In this document: positions 52,488-60,933 of the stretch, in pieces
Numbering within the stretch: the stretch's first letter is position 1
How the letters are laid out: each line of letters opens with the position of its first letter
Assembly: GCF_039503195.1 (NCBI RefSeq)
Contig: NZ_JBCJKP010000001.1
Coordinates: 5,890,001-5,954,000 of the forward strand
Length of the DNA stretch: 64,000 nt
Direction: 5' to 3'
From: Streptomyces mirabilis
GTDB taxonomy: Bacteria > Actinomycetota > Actinomycetes > Streptomycetales > Streptomycetaceae
Notes under the pieces: generated by a model
The model's input: the letters and a program-made list of their open reading frames with translations, nothing else
What the model was told of the DNA's origin: nothing
Databases searched by the model: none
Translations under genes and position numbers: made by a program

Positions 52488-53357
52488 TCAGGAAAGGCCG
52501 TCCGCGGCACGCTTGCGGCGCACCACGTAGGCACCCGCACCGGCGAGAGCCAGGACCGCCAGCCCACCGGCCGTCCTGCCCGGAGTGGCGAGCGCACCGC
52601 CACCCGTGTGCATGCCGCCGCGGGGCTTGTCGCGCCCCGAGTCCGAGTCGTCCTTGCCGCGGTCGGAACCCGAGTCGTCGTTGCCCTTGTTGCCCTTGTC
52701 CTTGTAGGTCTCCGGGTCGAACTTCTCGTCGTCCTTGTTCCAGTCGTCACTGCGCACGGCGCTGAGGGCGCCGCCGCCGGTGTGCATGCCGCCGCGGGGC
52801 CCGCGGCGGTCGGAGCCTGAGTCGTCGCCCTTGCCGTGGTCGGAGCCGCCCTTCTTGCCGTGTTCGTCGCCGGAGTCGTCGCTCTTGCCACGGTCCGAGC
52901 CCGAGTCGCTCTTGCCGCGGTCGGAGCCGGAGTCGTCCCCGTTCGAGTCCTCGCCACGCACGGCGCTGAGGGCGCCGCCGCCGGTGTGCATGCCGCCACG
53001 GGGCCCGCGGCGGTCGGAGCCTGAGTCGTCGCCCTTGCCGTGGTCGGAGCCGCCCTTCTTGCCGTGTTCGTCGCCGGAGTCGTCGCTCTTGCCACGGTCC
53101 GAGCCGGAGTCGTCGCTCTTGCCACGGTCCGAGCCCGAATCGTCCTTTCCACGGCCGGAACCCGAGTCGTCACCGCGCACGGTGGTCAGTGCTCCGCCGC
53201 CCGCGTGCACCCCCCCGTTCGGCCTGTCGTGCTCCTTGCTGTAGGAAGAGTCATCGTGGCCCCCGTCACCCGCCGTGGCGGCGAGGGCGCCTGGTGCGCC
53301 GATCGCGAGGGCCGCCGTGGCCGTCGCGGTGGCGAGGAGAATGCGGGCAGATCGCAT
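52488..53357 (-). CDS. Repetitive cell-surface protein, candidate sortase substrate
   Basis: 289 residues. Signal peptide (RILLATATATAALAIGAPGA), then Ser/Asp/Gly/Arg/Lys-rich repeats, then a C-terminal hydrophobic helix and RRKR tail (GGLAVLALAGAGAYVVRRKR): the layout of a wall-anchored protein. No LPXTG is seen; the nearest candidate is the ALATPG before the helix. The motif GGMHTGGGAL (once GGVHAGGGAL) occurs four times, the last one running into ALATPG. A 68-residue unit is duplicated (204-bp period), with near-identical DNA over at least 150 bp. It precedes the class F sortase gene. Confidence 0.85.
   Translation of the reverse strand: MRSARILLATATATAALAIGAPGALAATAGDGGHDDSSYSKEHDRPNGGVHAGGGALTTVRGDDSGSGRGKDDSGSDRGKSDDSGSDRGKSDDSGDEHGKKGGSDHGKGDDSGSDRRGPRGGMHTGGGALSAVRGEDSNGDDSGSDRGKSDSGSDRGKSDDSGDEHGKKGGSDHGKGDDSGSDRRGPRGGMHTGGGALSAVRSDDWNKDDEKFDPETYKDKGNKGNDDSGSDRGKDDSDSGRDKPRGGMHTGGGALATPGRTAGGLAVLALAGAGAYVVRRKRAADGLS
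52754..53109. repeat. Two near-identical direct repeats, 204-bp period, inside the surface protein gene
   Basis: Copy 1 at about 52754-52905 and copy 2 at about 52958-53109 differ at only a few bases, although both lie in a gene of low-complexity codons. The near-identity, including synonymous positions, points to a recent duplication or gene conversion. Confidence 0.85.
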
Positions 53358-53734
53358 CTTCGGAGTCCTTCCGTCGCAGCCAGGCAGCTGACACTGCGTC
53401 AGCTCGTGAGAACCCGACCCCGACGTGATCCACCGTCAATCCGCGGGGCTCCGCGCACCACTCGAGCCGCTCACCTGGCGCACCCCCGAGGGCACGCCCG
53501 CTCAGGCCCATTGGGCCAACCGATGGCCCGTCAGACTGCACTGACCTGCTGTTTCGCCAGGATTGAGCGGCCGTTCCCCCGCCCGCACCGTGCCTCGGGT
53601 ACTACCCGATCGGCGGCAACACGACTGCGCGTCCCGCACCTTCGGTCCGCGGTGGTCCTGGCGCGTCCCTGCCCCGCCACACCGCACCAAGCCGGTCACA
53701 CTGACTCCAACCCCCTCACCCCCGCGAGGTCCCC
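53358..53734. other. Intergenic region between the surface protein and an APC permease
   Basis: 377 bp without a supported gene, holding the promoters of two divergent genes. A 7-bp inverted repeat, AGCTGAC-ACTGC-GTCAGCT, lies at 53386-53404, 29 bp upstream of the surface protein start; it may be an operator. Confidence 0.55.
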
Positions 53735-55549
53735 ATGGCGTACGGCCTGGCCCGCCGCGAACTGCGGCCGAGAGTTCCGCTGCGGCACGGGGAGGGCGAC
53801 AAGTACCACCTGACCAGCGTCGAGGGACTCGCCGCGCTCTCCCTGGACGCGCTGAGCTCGGTGGCCTACGGCCCCGAGGCGATCGTGCTCGTACTGATCG
53901 CCGCCGGGACGGGCGCGCTGTCCGCCACGCTCCCGGTGACGCTCGTCATCGCCGGACTGCTGGCGGTGCTCGTCGTGTCCTACGGACAGGTGATCGCCGT
54001 GCATCCGGACGGCGGCGGCGCGTACGCGGTGGGGAAGAAGGATCTCGGACCGACCGTCAGCCTGCTCGCGGCGGCCAGCCTGGTCGTGGACTACGTGCTG
54101 ACCGTGACGGTCAGTCTGGCGGCGGGCGCGGCCAGCCTCGCCTCCGCGTTCCCGGTGCTCGGCTCGCACCTGCTCGCGGTCTGCCTGATCGGGCTCGCCC
54201 TGCTCACCGCCGTGAACCTGCGGGGTGTGGCCGAGAGCGCGCGGGCGCTGATGCTGCCCACCGTGCTGTTCATCGTGAGCATCCTCGGCATCGTCGTGCT
54301 CGGCCTGGCGCGAGGCCGCCCCGTGGCGTTCGTCGGCACCGTCCAGCCCGTCCACGCCACCGAGGCACTGAGCGTCCTGCTGCTCCTCAAGGCGTTCTCC
54401 TCCGGCTGCTCCGCGCTCACCGGAGTCGAGGCCATCGCCAACGGCGTGCCCTCCTTCCGCGAGCCGCGCGTCAAACGCGCCCAGCGCACGGAGCTGATGC
54501 TCGGCGCACTCCTCGGTCTGATGCTCATCGGCATGGTCCTGCTGATCCGCCGCGACCATGTCGCCCCGCGCGGCGGCGTGACCGTACTCGCGCAGCTGAC
54601 GGCGGGCGCGTACGGGACGGGATGGCCGTACTACGCGACCAATCTCATCGTCACCCTGGCCCTCGCCTTCGCCGCGAACACCAGCTTCGGCGGTCTGCCC
54701 GTCCTGATGAGCCTGCTCGCCAAGGACCACCGGCTGCCGCACCTCTTCGGGCTGCGTACGGAACGGCCGGTGTACCGCTGGGGCGTGGTGACCCTCGCCC
54801 TGCTCGCGGCCGCGCTCCTGATCGCCGTGAACGCCGACACCCACCGCATGATCCCGCTCTTCGCGATCGGCGTGTTCATCGGCTTCACCATCAGTCAGAC
54901 CGGTCTCGTACGGCACTGGGCCGGGCAGCGTCCGCACGGCTGGCTGCGGCGCGCGGTCCTGAACGGGGTCGGCGCGGTACTGACCGCCGTGGCGGGCGTC
55001 GTCCTGCTCACGACCAAGTTCCTGGAAGGAGCCTGGGTGGTGGTCGTCGCCATCCCGCTGCTGATGCTGCTGTTCGACCGCATCCAGCGCTACTACACGA
55101 CCGTCGGCCTGGAACTCGGACTCGGCGAGGTCCCGCCGCCCGTGCGCGGCGGCGACTCCCTCGTCATCGTGCCGGTCGGCGAGGTCAGCAGACTCACCCA
55201 GCACGTGCTGTCCGCCGCCCGCGCCCTCGGCCACGAGGTGGTCGCCGTCGCCGTACACGCCGACCCGGCCAAGGTCCGTACCCTCAGGGAGAGTTGGGAC
55301 CGCTGGAACCCGGGCGTACGCCTGGACGTCGTCGACAGCCCGCAGCGCTCGCTCGTGGAACCGATCGTCGCATACGTCCGCAGGGCGGAGGAGGGAGGAC
55401 GGCAGATCGCCGTCCTCATCCCCGAGGTGGAACCCCTCCACCGCCGCTATCAGATCCTGCAGAACCAGCGCGGTCTGCTCCTCGCCGCCGCGCTGCGGGC
55501 CCGTACGGACGTGGTCGTCTGCGTGGTGCCCTACCGGCTCAGCCTCTGA
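53735..55549 (+). CDS. APC-superfamily permease (KimA-like), third copy
   Basis: 604 residues, close to the length of KimA. About 12 helices with the same motifs as the gene at 38571 (LSLDALSSVAYGPEAIVLVL, AVHPDGGGAYAVGKKDLGPT, AFSSGCSALTGVEAIANGVP). A soluble C-terminal domain (SLVIVPVGEVSRLTQHVLSA, AVAVHADPAKVRTLRESWDR) follows. This domain layout fits a gated cation importer. ATG 53735 has a GAGG site. No c-di-AMP riboswitch was recognised in the leader. Confidence 0.86.
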   Translation: MAYGLARRELRPRVPLRHGEGDKYHLTSVEGLAALSLDALSSVAYGPEAIVLVLIAAGTGALSATLPVTLVIAGLLAVLVVSYGQVIAVHPDGGGAYAVGKKDLGPTVSLLAAASLVVDYVLTVTVSLAAGAASLASAFPVLGSHLLAVCLIGLALLTAVNLRGVAESARALMLPTVLFIVSILGIVVLGLARGRPVAFVGTVQPVHATEALSVLLLLKAFSSGCSALTGVEAIANGVPSFREPRVKRAQRTELMLGALLGLMLIGMVLLIRRDHVAPRGGVTVLAQLTAGAYGTGWPYYATNLIVTLALAFAANTSFGGLPVLMSLLAKDHRLPHLFGLRTERPVYRWGVVTLALLAAALLIAVNADTHRMIPLFAIGVFIGFTISQTGLVRHWAGQRPHGWLRRAVLNGVGAVLTAVAGVVLLTTKFLEGAWVVVVAIPLLMLLFDRIQRYYTTVGLELGLGEVPPPVRGGDSLVIVPVGEVSRLTQHVLSAARALGHEVVAVAVHADPAKVRTLRESWDRWNPGVRLDVVDSPQRSLVEPIVAYVRRAEEGGRQIAVLIPEVEPLHRRYQILQNQRGLLLAAALRARTDVVVCVVPYRLSL

Positions 55550-55596
55550 ACCGGCCGCCGGGCCAGGTCCTGATCCCGATGAGGGCCCCAGCAGCC

Positions 55597-57045
55597 CTAC
55601 AGTCCGACGTCTCGGCGGTTCATGTCGTCCTGTGATTCGCGGCGCACGAGTGTGCGTGCGGTGCCGTTGGAGACGGCGATCACGGGTGGGCGGCCGATGA
55701 GGTTGTAGCCGGAGGCCATGGACAGGTGGTAGGCGCCGGCTGCGGGGACGGCGAGGAGGTCGCCGGGGTGGATGTCGCCGGGGAGGGCGACGTCGTCGGC
55801 GAGGATGTCGCCGGCTTCGCAGTGGCGGCCGACGACGGTTGCGAGACGGGGTGGTGCGGTGGTGGGGCGGCCGATGAGGCGGGGTGCGTAGCGCACTCCG
55901 TAGAGGGCGGGTCTGGGGTTGTCGCTCATGCCGCCGTCGACGGCGACGAAGGTGTGGGTGCCGGTGCGTTTGACGGCCAGGACCCGGTAGACGGCGACGC
56001 CGGCGGGGCCGACGATGGCGCGGCCGGGTTCGACGGTGAGGCGGGGGAGGGGCAGGTGGGCGCGGGCGCAGCCGTCTTCCAGTTCGGCGCGGACGCGTCC
56101 GGCCAGGGCGGAGATGTTGAGGTGTTCTTCGCCGGGGCGGTAGGCGATGGCGTGGCCGCCGCCGATGTTCAACTGGGGGAGGGCGATGCCGTGCTGGTCG
56201 CGGATGCGGGCGAGGAGTCCGGTCATGCGGCGTACGGCGGCGACGTAGGGCTTGACGGTGGTGACCTGGGAGCCGATGTGGCAGTGCAGGCCGACGAGTT
56301 CGAGGTGGGGCTGGTCGAGTATGCGGGTGACGGCGTGCTGCGCGGAGCCGTCCGTGAGCGACAGGCCGAACTTCTGGCCGTCGGTGCCGGTGCGTATTTT
56401 GGTGTGTCCGCCGGCGGCGATGCCGGGTGTCACGCGGACCATGACGGGCTGGCGGGTGCCGGGGGGCGTGAGGGCGGCGAGGCGGGTGATCTCGGAGGTG
56501 CTGTCCACGACGATGCGGCCGACGCCGAGGCGCAGGGCGGTGCTGAGGTCCTCGGGGCTTTTGGCGTTGCCGTGGAGCACGATTTTCTCGGGCGGGAAGC
56601 CGGTGGTGACGGCGAGTGCGAGTTCTCCGGCGGAGCAGACGTCCAGGCCCAGGCCTTCTTCCTGGATCCAGTGGGCCATGGCCCGGGACAGGAATGCTTT
56701 GGCGGCGTAGAGGATGTCGGCGTCGGGGAACGCGGTGCGGTAGGCGCGGCAGCGCTCGCGGACTTCCTGTTCGTCGAGGAGGTAGAGGGGGGTGCCGAAG
56801 CGGTCGGCGGCCTCGGTGAGGGAGACACCGCCGACGGAGACGTCCCCGTGGGGTTCGGGGCGGGCGGAGCGGGGCCAGACGGAGAGGCCTTCGGCGTCGC
56901 GCGCGTCGGCGGGGGCTCCTTGGTCGGCGCTGTCGGTCCCGGGTGCCCGGTGCAGTTCCTGGACGGGCTGTTCGCGAACAGGCTGTGCCTGTACGGGCGG
57001 TTCCTGAACAGGCTGTGCCTGTACGGGCAGTTCCTGAATGGACAT
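55597..57045 (-). CDS. lysA: Diaminopimelate decarboxylase
   Basis: 482 residues. A fold-type III PLP enzyme making lysine from meso-diaminopimelate. The PLP Lys is in YAAKAFL, the HIGSQ motif in CHIGSQVTTVKPY, and the Gly loop in NIGGGHAIAY, with EPGRAIV and HCEAGDIL following. The N-terminus has an added Gln/Pro/Val segment built of a 10-residue repeat (QELPVQAQPV), coded by two 30-bp units at 56977-57036. A GAGGAG ribosome site lies between this ATG and the stop of the preceding gene, 9 bp away. Streptomycetes usually have another lysA elsewhere; this one may serve a special pathway. Confidence 0.92.
   Translation of the reverse strand: MSIQELPVQAQPVQEPPVQAQPVREQPVQELHRAPGTDSADQGAPADARDAEGLSVWPRSARPEPHGDVSVGGVSLTEAADRFGTPLYLLDEQEVRERCRAYRTAFPDADILYAAKAFLSRAMAHWIQEEGLGLDVCSAGELALAVTTGFPPEKIVLHGNAKSPEDLSTALRLGVGRIVVDSTSEITRLAALTPPGTRQPVMVRVTPGIAAGGHTKIRTGTDGQKFGLSLTDGSAQHAVTRILDQPHLELVGLHCHIGSQVTTVKPYVAAVRRMTGLLARIRDQHGIALPQLNIGGGHAIAYRPGEEHLNISALAGRVRAELEDGCARAHLPLPRLTVEPGRAIVGPAGVAVYRVLAVKRTGTHTFVAVDGGMSDNPRPALYGVRYAPRLIGRPTTAPPRLATVVGRHCEAGDILADDVALPGDIHPGDLLAVPAAGAYHLSMASGYNLIGRPPVIAVSNGTARTLVRRESQDDMNRRDVGL
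56977..57036. repeat. Tandem 30-bp repeat, two units, at the 5' end of lysA
   Basis: Two 30-bp units differ at one base (AACAGGCTGTGCCTGTACGG begins each on the plus strand); a decayed third unit follows at about 56950-56976. The unit length is a multiple of three, so copy-number change would leave the frame open. Confidence 0.9.
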
Positions 57046-57054
57046 GGCGTCTCC

Positions 57055-57471
57055 TCAGCCGATCAGCAGGTTCAGGCATGCGACGACGACGGCGGCGCCG
57101 GTCACCCGCAGGGTGCCGACGTGCTGGGGATGCCTGCGGCGCCAGGAGTTCTCGCGTTCACGGGCCGTGGCCGCGGTGCGGTCGGCCGAGGGGGCGGAGA
57201 GCTGCGGGTCGATGGTGAGGGTGGTGACGCCCAGGGGCGCGGCGAGGGCGCGCAGCGCGGGTTCACAGAGCCGTATGCAGGCCTGGTCCGTGCCGAGCGT
57301 GGCGGCGAGCCTGGCCGCCGAGGTGAAGCCGACGGCCGTACGGCCGCCCAGGGGGGTGCGGAAGAACCGGGCCGTGCAGCCCGCGGGCCCCGACCGGACA
57401 GGAACGAAGAGAAGTCCGGCCGGGAAACGTTCGGAAGGCTCGGGATCCTCGGAGCGGTCGACTGGAGACAT
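57055..57471 (-). CDS. SAV_915-like small protein upstream of lysA
   Basis: 138 residues. It resembles the SAV_915 family of streptomycetes as I recall it: PAGLLFVPVRSGPAGCTARF, FRTPLGGRTAVGFTSAARLA, ALRALAAPLGVTTLTIDP. The family has an SseB-like feel. The C-terminal third is different: an Arg-rich stretch and a hydrophobic end (VTGAAVVVACLNLLIG). The ATG at 57471 has a GAGGAG site. It ends 9 bp before lysA, so the pair is an operon. Confidence 0.65.
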   Translation of the reverse strand: MSPVDRSEDPEPSERFPAGLLFVPVRSGPAGCTARFFRTPLGGRTAVGFTSAARLAATLGTDQACIRLCEPALRALAAPLGVTTLTIDPQLSAPSADRTAATARERENSWRRRHPQHVGTLRVTGAAVVVACLNLLIG

Positions 57472-57682
57472 GGTGCTGCTCCTCGCGGAAGAGACGGGCG
57501 CCGGCCGGTTCGGCCGTGCGCCTCGGTGAGGCTATGCCCGCCGGGCCGGGGAGGGGACCGCTCGCTGACGGAGGTTTGACGCGTTGCCCCGGCCCCGTAA
57601 CGCGCCCCTGACGTGGGCGGCTGGGGGTGTTGTCCAGGTCACTGCGGACCCGGGGTGACCCGGGCGACACTCCCTGGGTCGC

Positions 57683-58222
57683 TCAGGACCTGTCCTCGGC
57701 CAGCTCCCGCGCGTCGAGCGGCAGCCCCAGCCGGATACGGCGGTGCACCGAGGCGAGCTCGCGGGACAGGGGCGAGGGCGGCAGGGCCAGCACCGGGCAG
57801 ACGGCGTGCGCGAGGCAGTACCGGGCGACGGACGGGACCAGCCACCGGTGCGGTATTCCTCGGCACCCCGGGCCGACCACCAGCAGGTCGTCGGCCCGGT
57901 CGGCGGTCTCGACCAGCGCCCGCCCCGGTGTGCCCCGAACGACAAGGCCCTGGTGCGGGACCCCGGGCCCCGCGTCGCCGAAGGCGGTGGCCAGCGCGGC
58001 GAGCAGCCGTCGGCCCGCGTCCAGCCGGAGCGTGGCCATCGGCAGTGGACTGAGCGCACTGCGGTGGGCGAAGTCACCTCCGGGCGCCTCCCAGGCGATC
58101 ACGACCAGCAGTTCGGCTCCGCCGCGCCGGGCCTCCGCGGCGGCCCGGCGCAGGGCCGCCAGGCTCCCCGGCGAACCGCTCACTCCCGCGACCACGCGCG
58201 GTCCCCGCTCTTCCTCGCCCAT
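57683..58222 (-). CDS. UspA-like protein, single domain
   Basis: 179 residues. A universal-stress-protein fold is suggested by RVVAGVSGSPGSLAALRRAA at the start and LLVVGPGCRGIPHRWLVPSV, CPVLALPPS at the end of the domain. The ATP motif G-2x-G-9x-G(S/T) is spoiled: PS stands where GS is expected, so nucleotide binding is doubtful. The ATG at 58220-58222 has a GAGGAG site about 10 bases upstream; an ATG 16 codons earlier is in frame. Divergent from corA. Confidence 0.75.
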   Translation of the reverse strand: MGEEERGPRVVAGVSGSPGSLAALRRAAAEARRGGAELLVVIAWEAPGGDFAHRSALSPLPMATLRLDAGRRLLAALATAFGDAGPGVPHQGLVVRGTPGRALVETADRADDLLVVGPGCRGIPHRWLVPSVARYCLAHAVCPVLALPPSPLSRELASVHRRIRLGLPLDARELAEDRS

Positions 58223-58460
58223 CGCTCGCGCACTCCTCGATGTCGGTCCACACACGTACCCATCGGCCATCGAAGGGCCGGAGGACGGCGGCGGACCGCC
58301 GCGTTGGCGCGGGCCTGACGGCGCGGGCGTGATTTATGACGCCCCCCTGACACCGCGGGGCCGGCGCGGGGCGCACGCTCGAACCGGGCTCTGACGTCGG
58401 TCTTACCCCTTGCTGGCACACTGGCCGTCCATTCCGGGAAATCCGGGGAAGGAGCACCGC

Positions 58461-59558
58461 ATGTCGATGGTCGGCAATCTGCGCAAAGTCGCCCGTCTGG
58501 CACGCGGCGGACGCCGGGTGGACCTGAGTCACCCCGCCCGCTCCCCGCTCGGCTCCGCCGTCGTCAACTGCGTCATCTACCGCGACGGCGTCCGCCAGGA
58601 GGCCGCGCCCAGCGTCGAGGAGTCCGTCGCCCGGGTCCGCGAACGCGGCGGCCACGGGTTCGTCTGGCTGGGGCTGCACGAGCCGACCGAGACGGAGTTC
58701 GCCCGGGTCGCCGAACTGTTCGGCCTGCACCCGCTCGCCGTCGAGGACGCGGTCCACGCCCACCAGCGCCCCAAGGTCGAGCAGTACGGCGACGTCCTGT
58801 TCGCCATCTTCAAGACGGTCTCCTACGTGGAACACGTCGAACTGACCGCCACCAGCGAGGTCGTGAACACCGGCGAGATCATGGTCTTCGCAGGCCCCGA
58901 CTTCGTGGTGACCGTGCGGCACGGACGGCACGGCTCCCTCGGCCCCCTGCGCGAGGACCTGGAAGCGGAGCCTGAGCAGTTGGCCAAGGGCCCGGCCGCG
59001 GTGCTGCACGCCATCGCCGACCACGTCGTGGACGACTACCTGACCGTCACGGACGCCGTCCAGGTCGACATCGACCAGGTGGAGACGTCCGTCTTCTCAC
59101 CCCGCGGTGCCAGGGGCGCCGACGCCGGCCGCATGTACCAGCTCAAGCGCGAACTCCTCGAACTCAAACGCGCGGTGGTCCCCCTCGGCCGCCCTCTCCA
59201 CATCCTGGCGACCGAGCCGATGCGCCTCGTCGCCCCCGAGATACAGGCGTACTTCCGTGACGTCGCCGACCACCTGTCCCGGGTCACCGAACAGATCACC
59301 GCCTTCGACGCCCTCCTCGACTCCATCCTTCAGGCCCACCTCGCCCAGGTCTCCGTCGCCCAGAACGAGGACATGCGCAAGATCACGGCCTGGGCCGCGA
59401 TCATCGCCGTACCGACGATGGTGTGCGGCGTCTACGGCATGAACTTCGACCACATGCCCGAACTCCACTGGCGCTTCGGCTACCCCTTGGCCCTCACGGT
59501 GATCGCCGTGTCGTGCTTCGTCATCCACCGGGGGTTCAAGCGCAACGGCTGGCTGTGA
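58461..59558 (+). CDS. corA: CorA-type magnesium/cobalt transporter
   Basis: 365 residues. A cytoplasmic alpha/beta domain (NCVIYRDGVRQEAAPSVEES, VWLGLHEPTETEFARVAELF) is followed by the long helix and two C-terminal transmembrane helices around the signature YGMNFDHMPE (GMN motif). It is a pentameric Mg2+ channel. ATG 58461 follows AAGGAG with a good gap. The stop is followed by a flavin reductase remnant in the opposite direction. Confidence 0.94.
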   Translation: MSMVGNLRKVARLARGGRRVDLSHPARSPLGSAVVNCVIYRDGVRQEAAPSVEESVARVRERGGHGFVWLGLHEPTETEFARVAELFGLHPLAVEDAVHAHQRPKVEQYGDVLFAIFKTVSYVEHVELTATSEVVNTGEIMVFAGPDFVVTVRHGRHGSLGPLREDLEAEPEQLAKGPAAVLHAIADHVVDDYLTVTDAVQVDIDQVETSVFSPRGARGADAGRMYQLKRELLELKRAVVPLGRPLHILATEPMRLVAPEIQAYFRDVADHLSRVTEQITAFDALLDSILQAHLAQVSVAQNEDMRKITAWAAIIAVPTMVCGVYGMNFDHMPELHWRFGYPLALTVIAVSCFVIHRGFKRNGWL

Positions 59559-59595
59559 CCGCGGCCGTGTCCCCAGCCCCGTCCCCTGACCCCGC

Positions 59596-60030
59596 CTAGG
59601 GACGTGGTTCCTCGGAGGGGATGCGGCTCAGGTGCAGGACCTCTCCCAGCGTGCCCCACTCGTCGCCGCCGAGCTTGGTGAGCGGGAGCAGACGTGCGGA
59701 GCCGGGGCGGCCTTCGACGATGTGGTCCTCGTGCACCGCCGCGTGGAGCACCCGTCCGAAGACGAGGGTGGAGTTCCCCATCCGCAGGGTGGTGTGCGAG
59801 CGGCACTCGAGAACGACGGGGGAGGCCGCCACTCGGGGCGGTCGTACCCGCAGACTCGGTTCGCGGTCGATTCCCGCGAAGTCGAATTCACTGACCGACC
59901 GGGGGAAGTCGGTGGCAGTGGCGTTGATCAACCGCAGCAGTGGTTCGGAGGAGAAGTTGACCACGAACTCCCCGGTGTCCTCGACATTGCGCAGGGAATC
60001 CTTGCGGGTATGCCCCTCATGCCCCCCATG
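59596..60030 (-). pseudogene. Flavin reductase domain remnant, 5' truncated
   Basis: The frame reads RKDSLRNVEDTGEFVVNFSS and then INATATDFPRSVSEFDFAGI, PPRVAASPVVLECRSHTTLR, LVFGRVLHAAVHEDHIVEG: the second half of an FMN-binding flavin reductase. The N-terminal half, with the flavin-contact strand, is missing; upstream the frame runs into a His/Gly-rich stretch and a stop near 60078. A GTG at 59964 could start a 122-residue protein, but it would lack half the fold. I treat it as a remnant. Confidence 0.65.
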
Positions 60031-60095
60031 CCCGTTGTGCGCGCCGTTCCCGGGCGGAACCCGAAGGCCTCGCCCGTGTCACGGAGAACCGGAGG

Positions 60096-60794
60096 TCAGG
60101 GCCACACCAGGCAGTACGGCTGATGCCCCGCCTCGTGCAGACGATGGCTGAAATCCTGCCATTCGTGGAGAAGCTGGTACACGTTGAAGGCGTCCCGCGG
60201 GCCCCCGCGGTCCGGGACCGTCGACCAGATGAAGGCCGCCGCGCCGACCGCCTCCTCGCCGATGCCCCGCAGGGGGTCGACGACGGTCATGGGGAGCTTC
60301 ACGACGGCGTAGTCGGGGTGCAGGACGATCAGTTCCAGGGGCGGGACCTTGTGGAGAGGGACGCCCTCGATGCCGGTGAGGACCATCGCGGCCATGGTCT
60401 CCGGCTTGATCTTGGTGAACATGCCGTTCATGCCGAGCTCGTCGCCTCCGAGTTCCTCGGGGCGCATCGAGATCGGCACGCGGGCCGCCGTCGCGCCGTC
60501 CGGCGCGCCGAAGTATTTGTAGGTCACCCCCACCCGGCCACCATTCCCGCTTCCTGCCCTGAGCCGGTCTGCCCCGCGGTCCGTGTAGTCCATACCGTCC
60601 ATACGGCCCGACGGGTCGATCCGCTCAGGATCGTTCTGTGATCCTTGCGACCCGGGTGATCCGGGAGAGCTCGGCGACCCCTGCGTCTGTCGTGCCTCGG
60701 CCGCTTCCTCCGCCTCGCGCCGGTGCCTTCCCCGCCGGGCACGCCGAGGACCGAGGTCATCGGTCCCCTCGCCCAGTCCGCCACCGCGATGCAT
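60096..60794 (-). CDS. SseB-like protein next to hemL
   Basis: 232 residues. A basic, Gly/Ser/Pro-rich N-terminus (about 1-80; SPSSPGSPGSQGSQ) precedes a compact C-terminal domain (VTYKYFGAPDGATAARVPIS, LHKVPPLELIVLHPDYAVVK, FIWSTVPDRGGPRDAFNVYQ, GHQPYCLVWP). I recall such a protein beside hemL in other streptomycetes, of unknown role. The ATG at 60792-60794 gives MHRGGGLGEG and follows GGTGGAG. The upstream frame to 60935 overlaps the hemL promoter and is not needed. Confidence 0.7.
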   Translation of the reverse strand: MHRGGGLGEGTDDLGPRRARRGRHRREAEEAAEARQTQGSPSSPGSPGSQGSQNDPERIDPSGRMDGMDYTDRGADRLRAGSGNGGRVGVTYKYFGAPDGATAARVPISMRPEELGGDELGMNGMFTKIKPETMAAMVLTGIEGVPLHKVPPLELIVLHPDYAVVKLPMTVVDPLRGIGEEAVGAAAFIWSTVPDRGGPRDAFNVYQLLHEWQDFSHRLHEAGHQPYCLVWP

Positions 60795-60933
60795 ATCTCC
60801 ACCCGACTGCTTTTCTAAGGCGCGCGACCCCCGCCACGCAACCCGATCATCGTGACAGTGACCTCCCCCACGGCCGCACGCCGAAACGTACGCTGAAACA
60901 CCTGTCCGCAGGATCTTCGCAGCCTCTGACACC

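Noticed and set aside
53358..53734. Possible c-di-AMP (ydaO-type) riboswitch before the KimA-like permease
   Set aside because: I could not find the conserved core of this riboswitch here or upstream of the other two permeases; a covariance search would decide.
53696..57079. 1127-codon antisense frame across the permease and lysA
   Set aside because: Arg/Pro-rich shadow of two real genes with clear families on the opposite frames.
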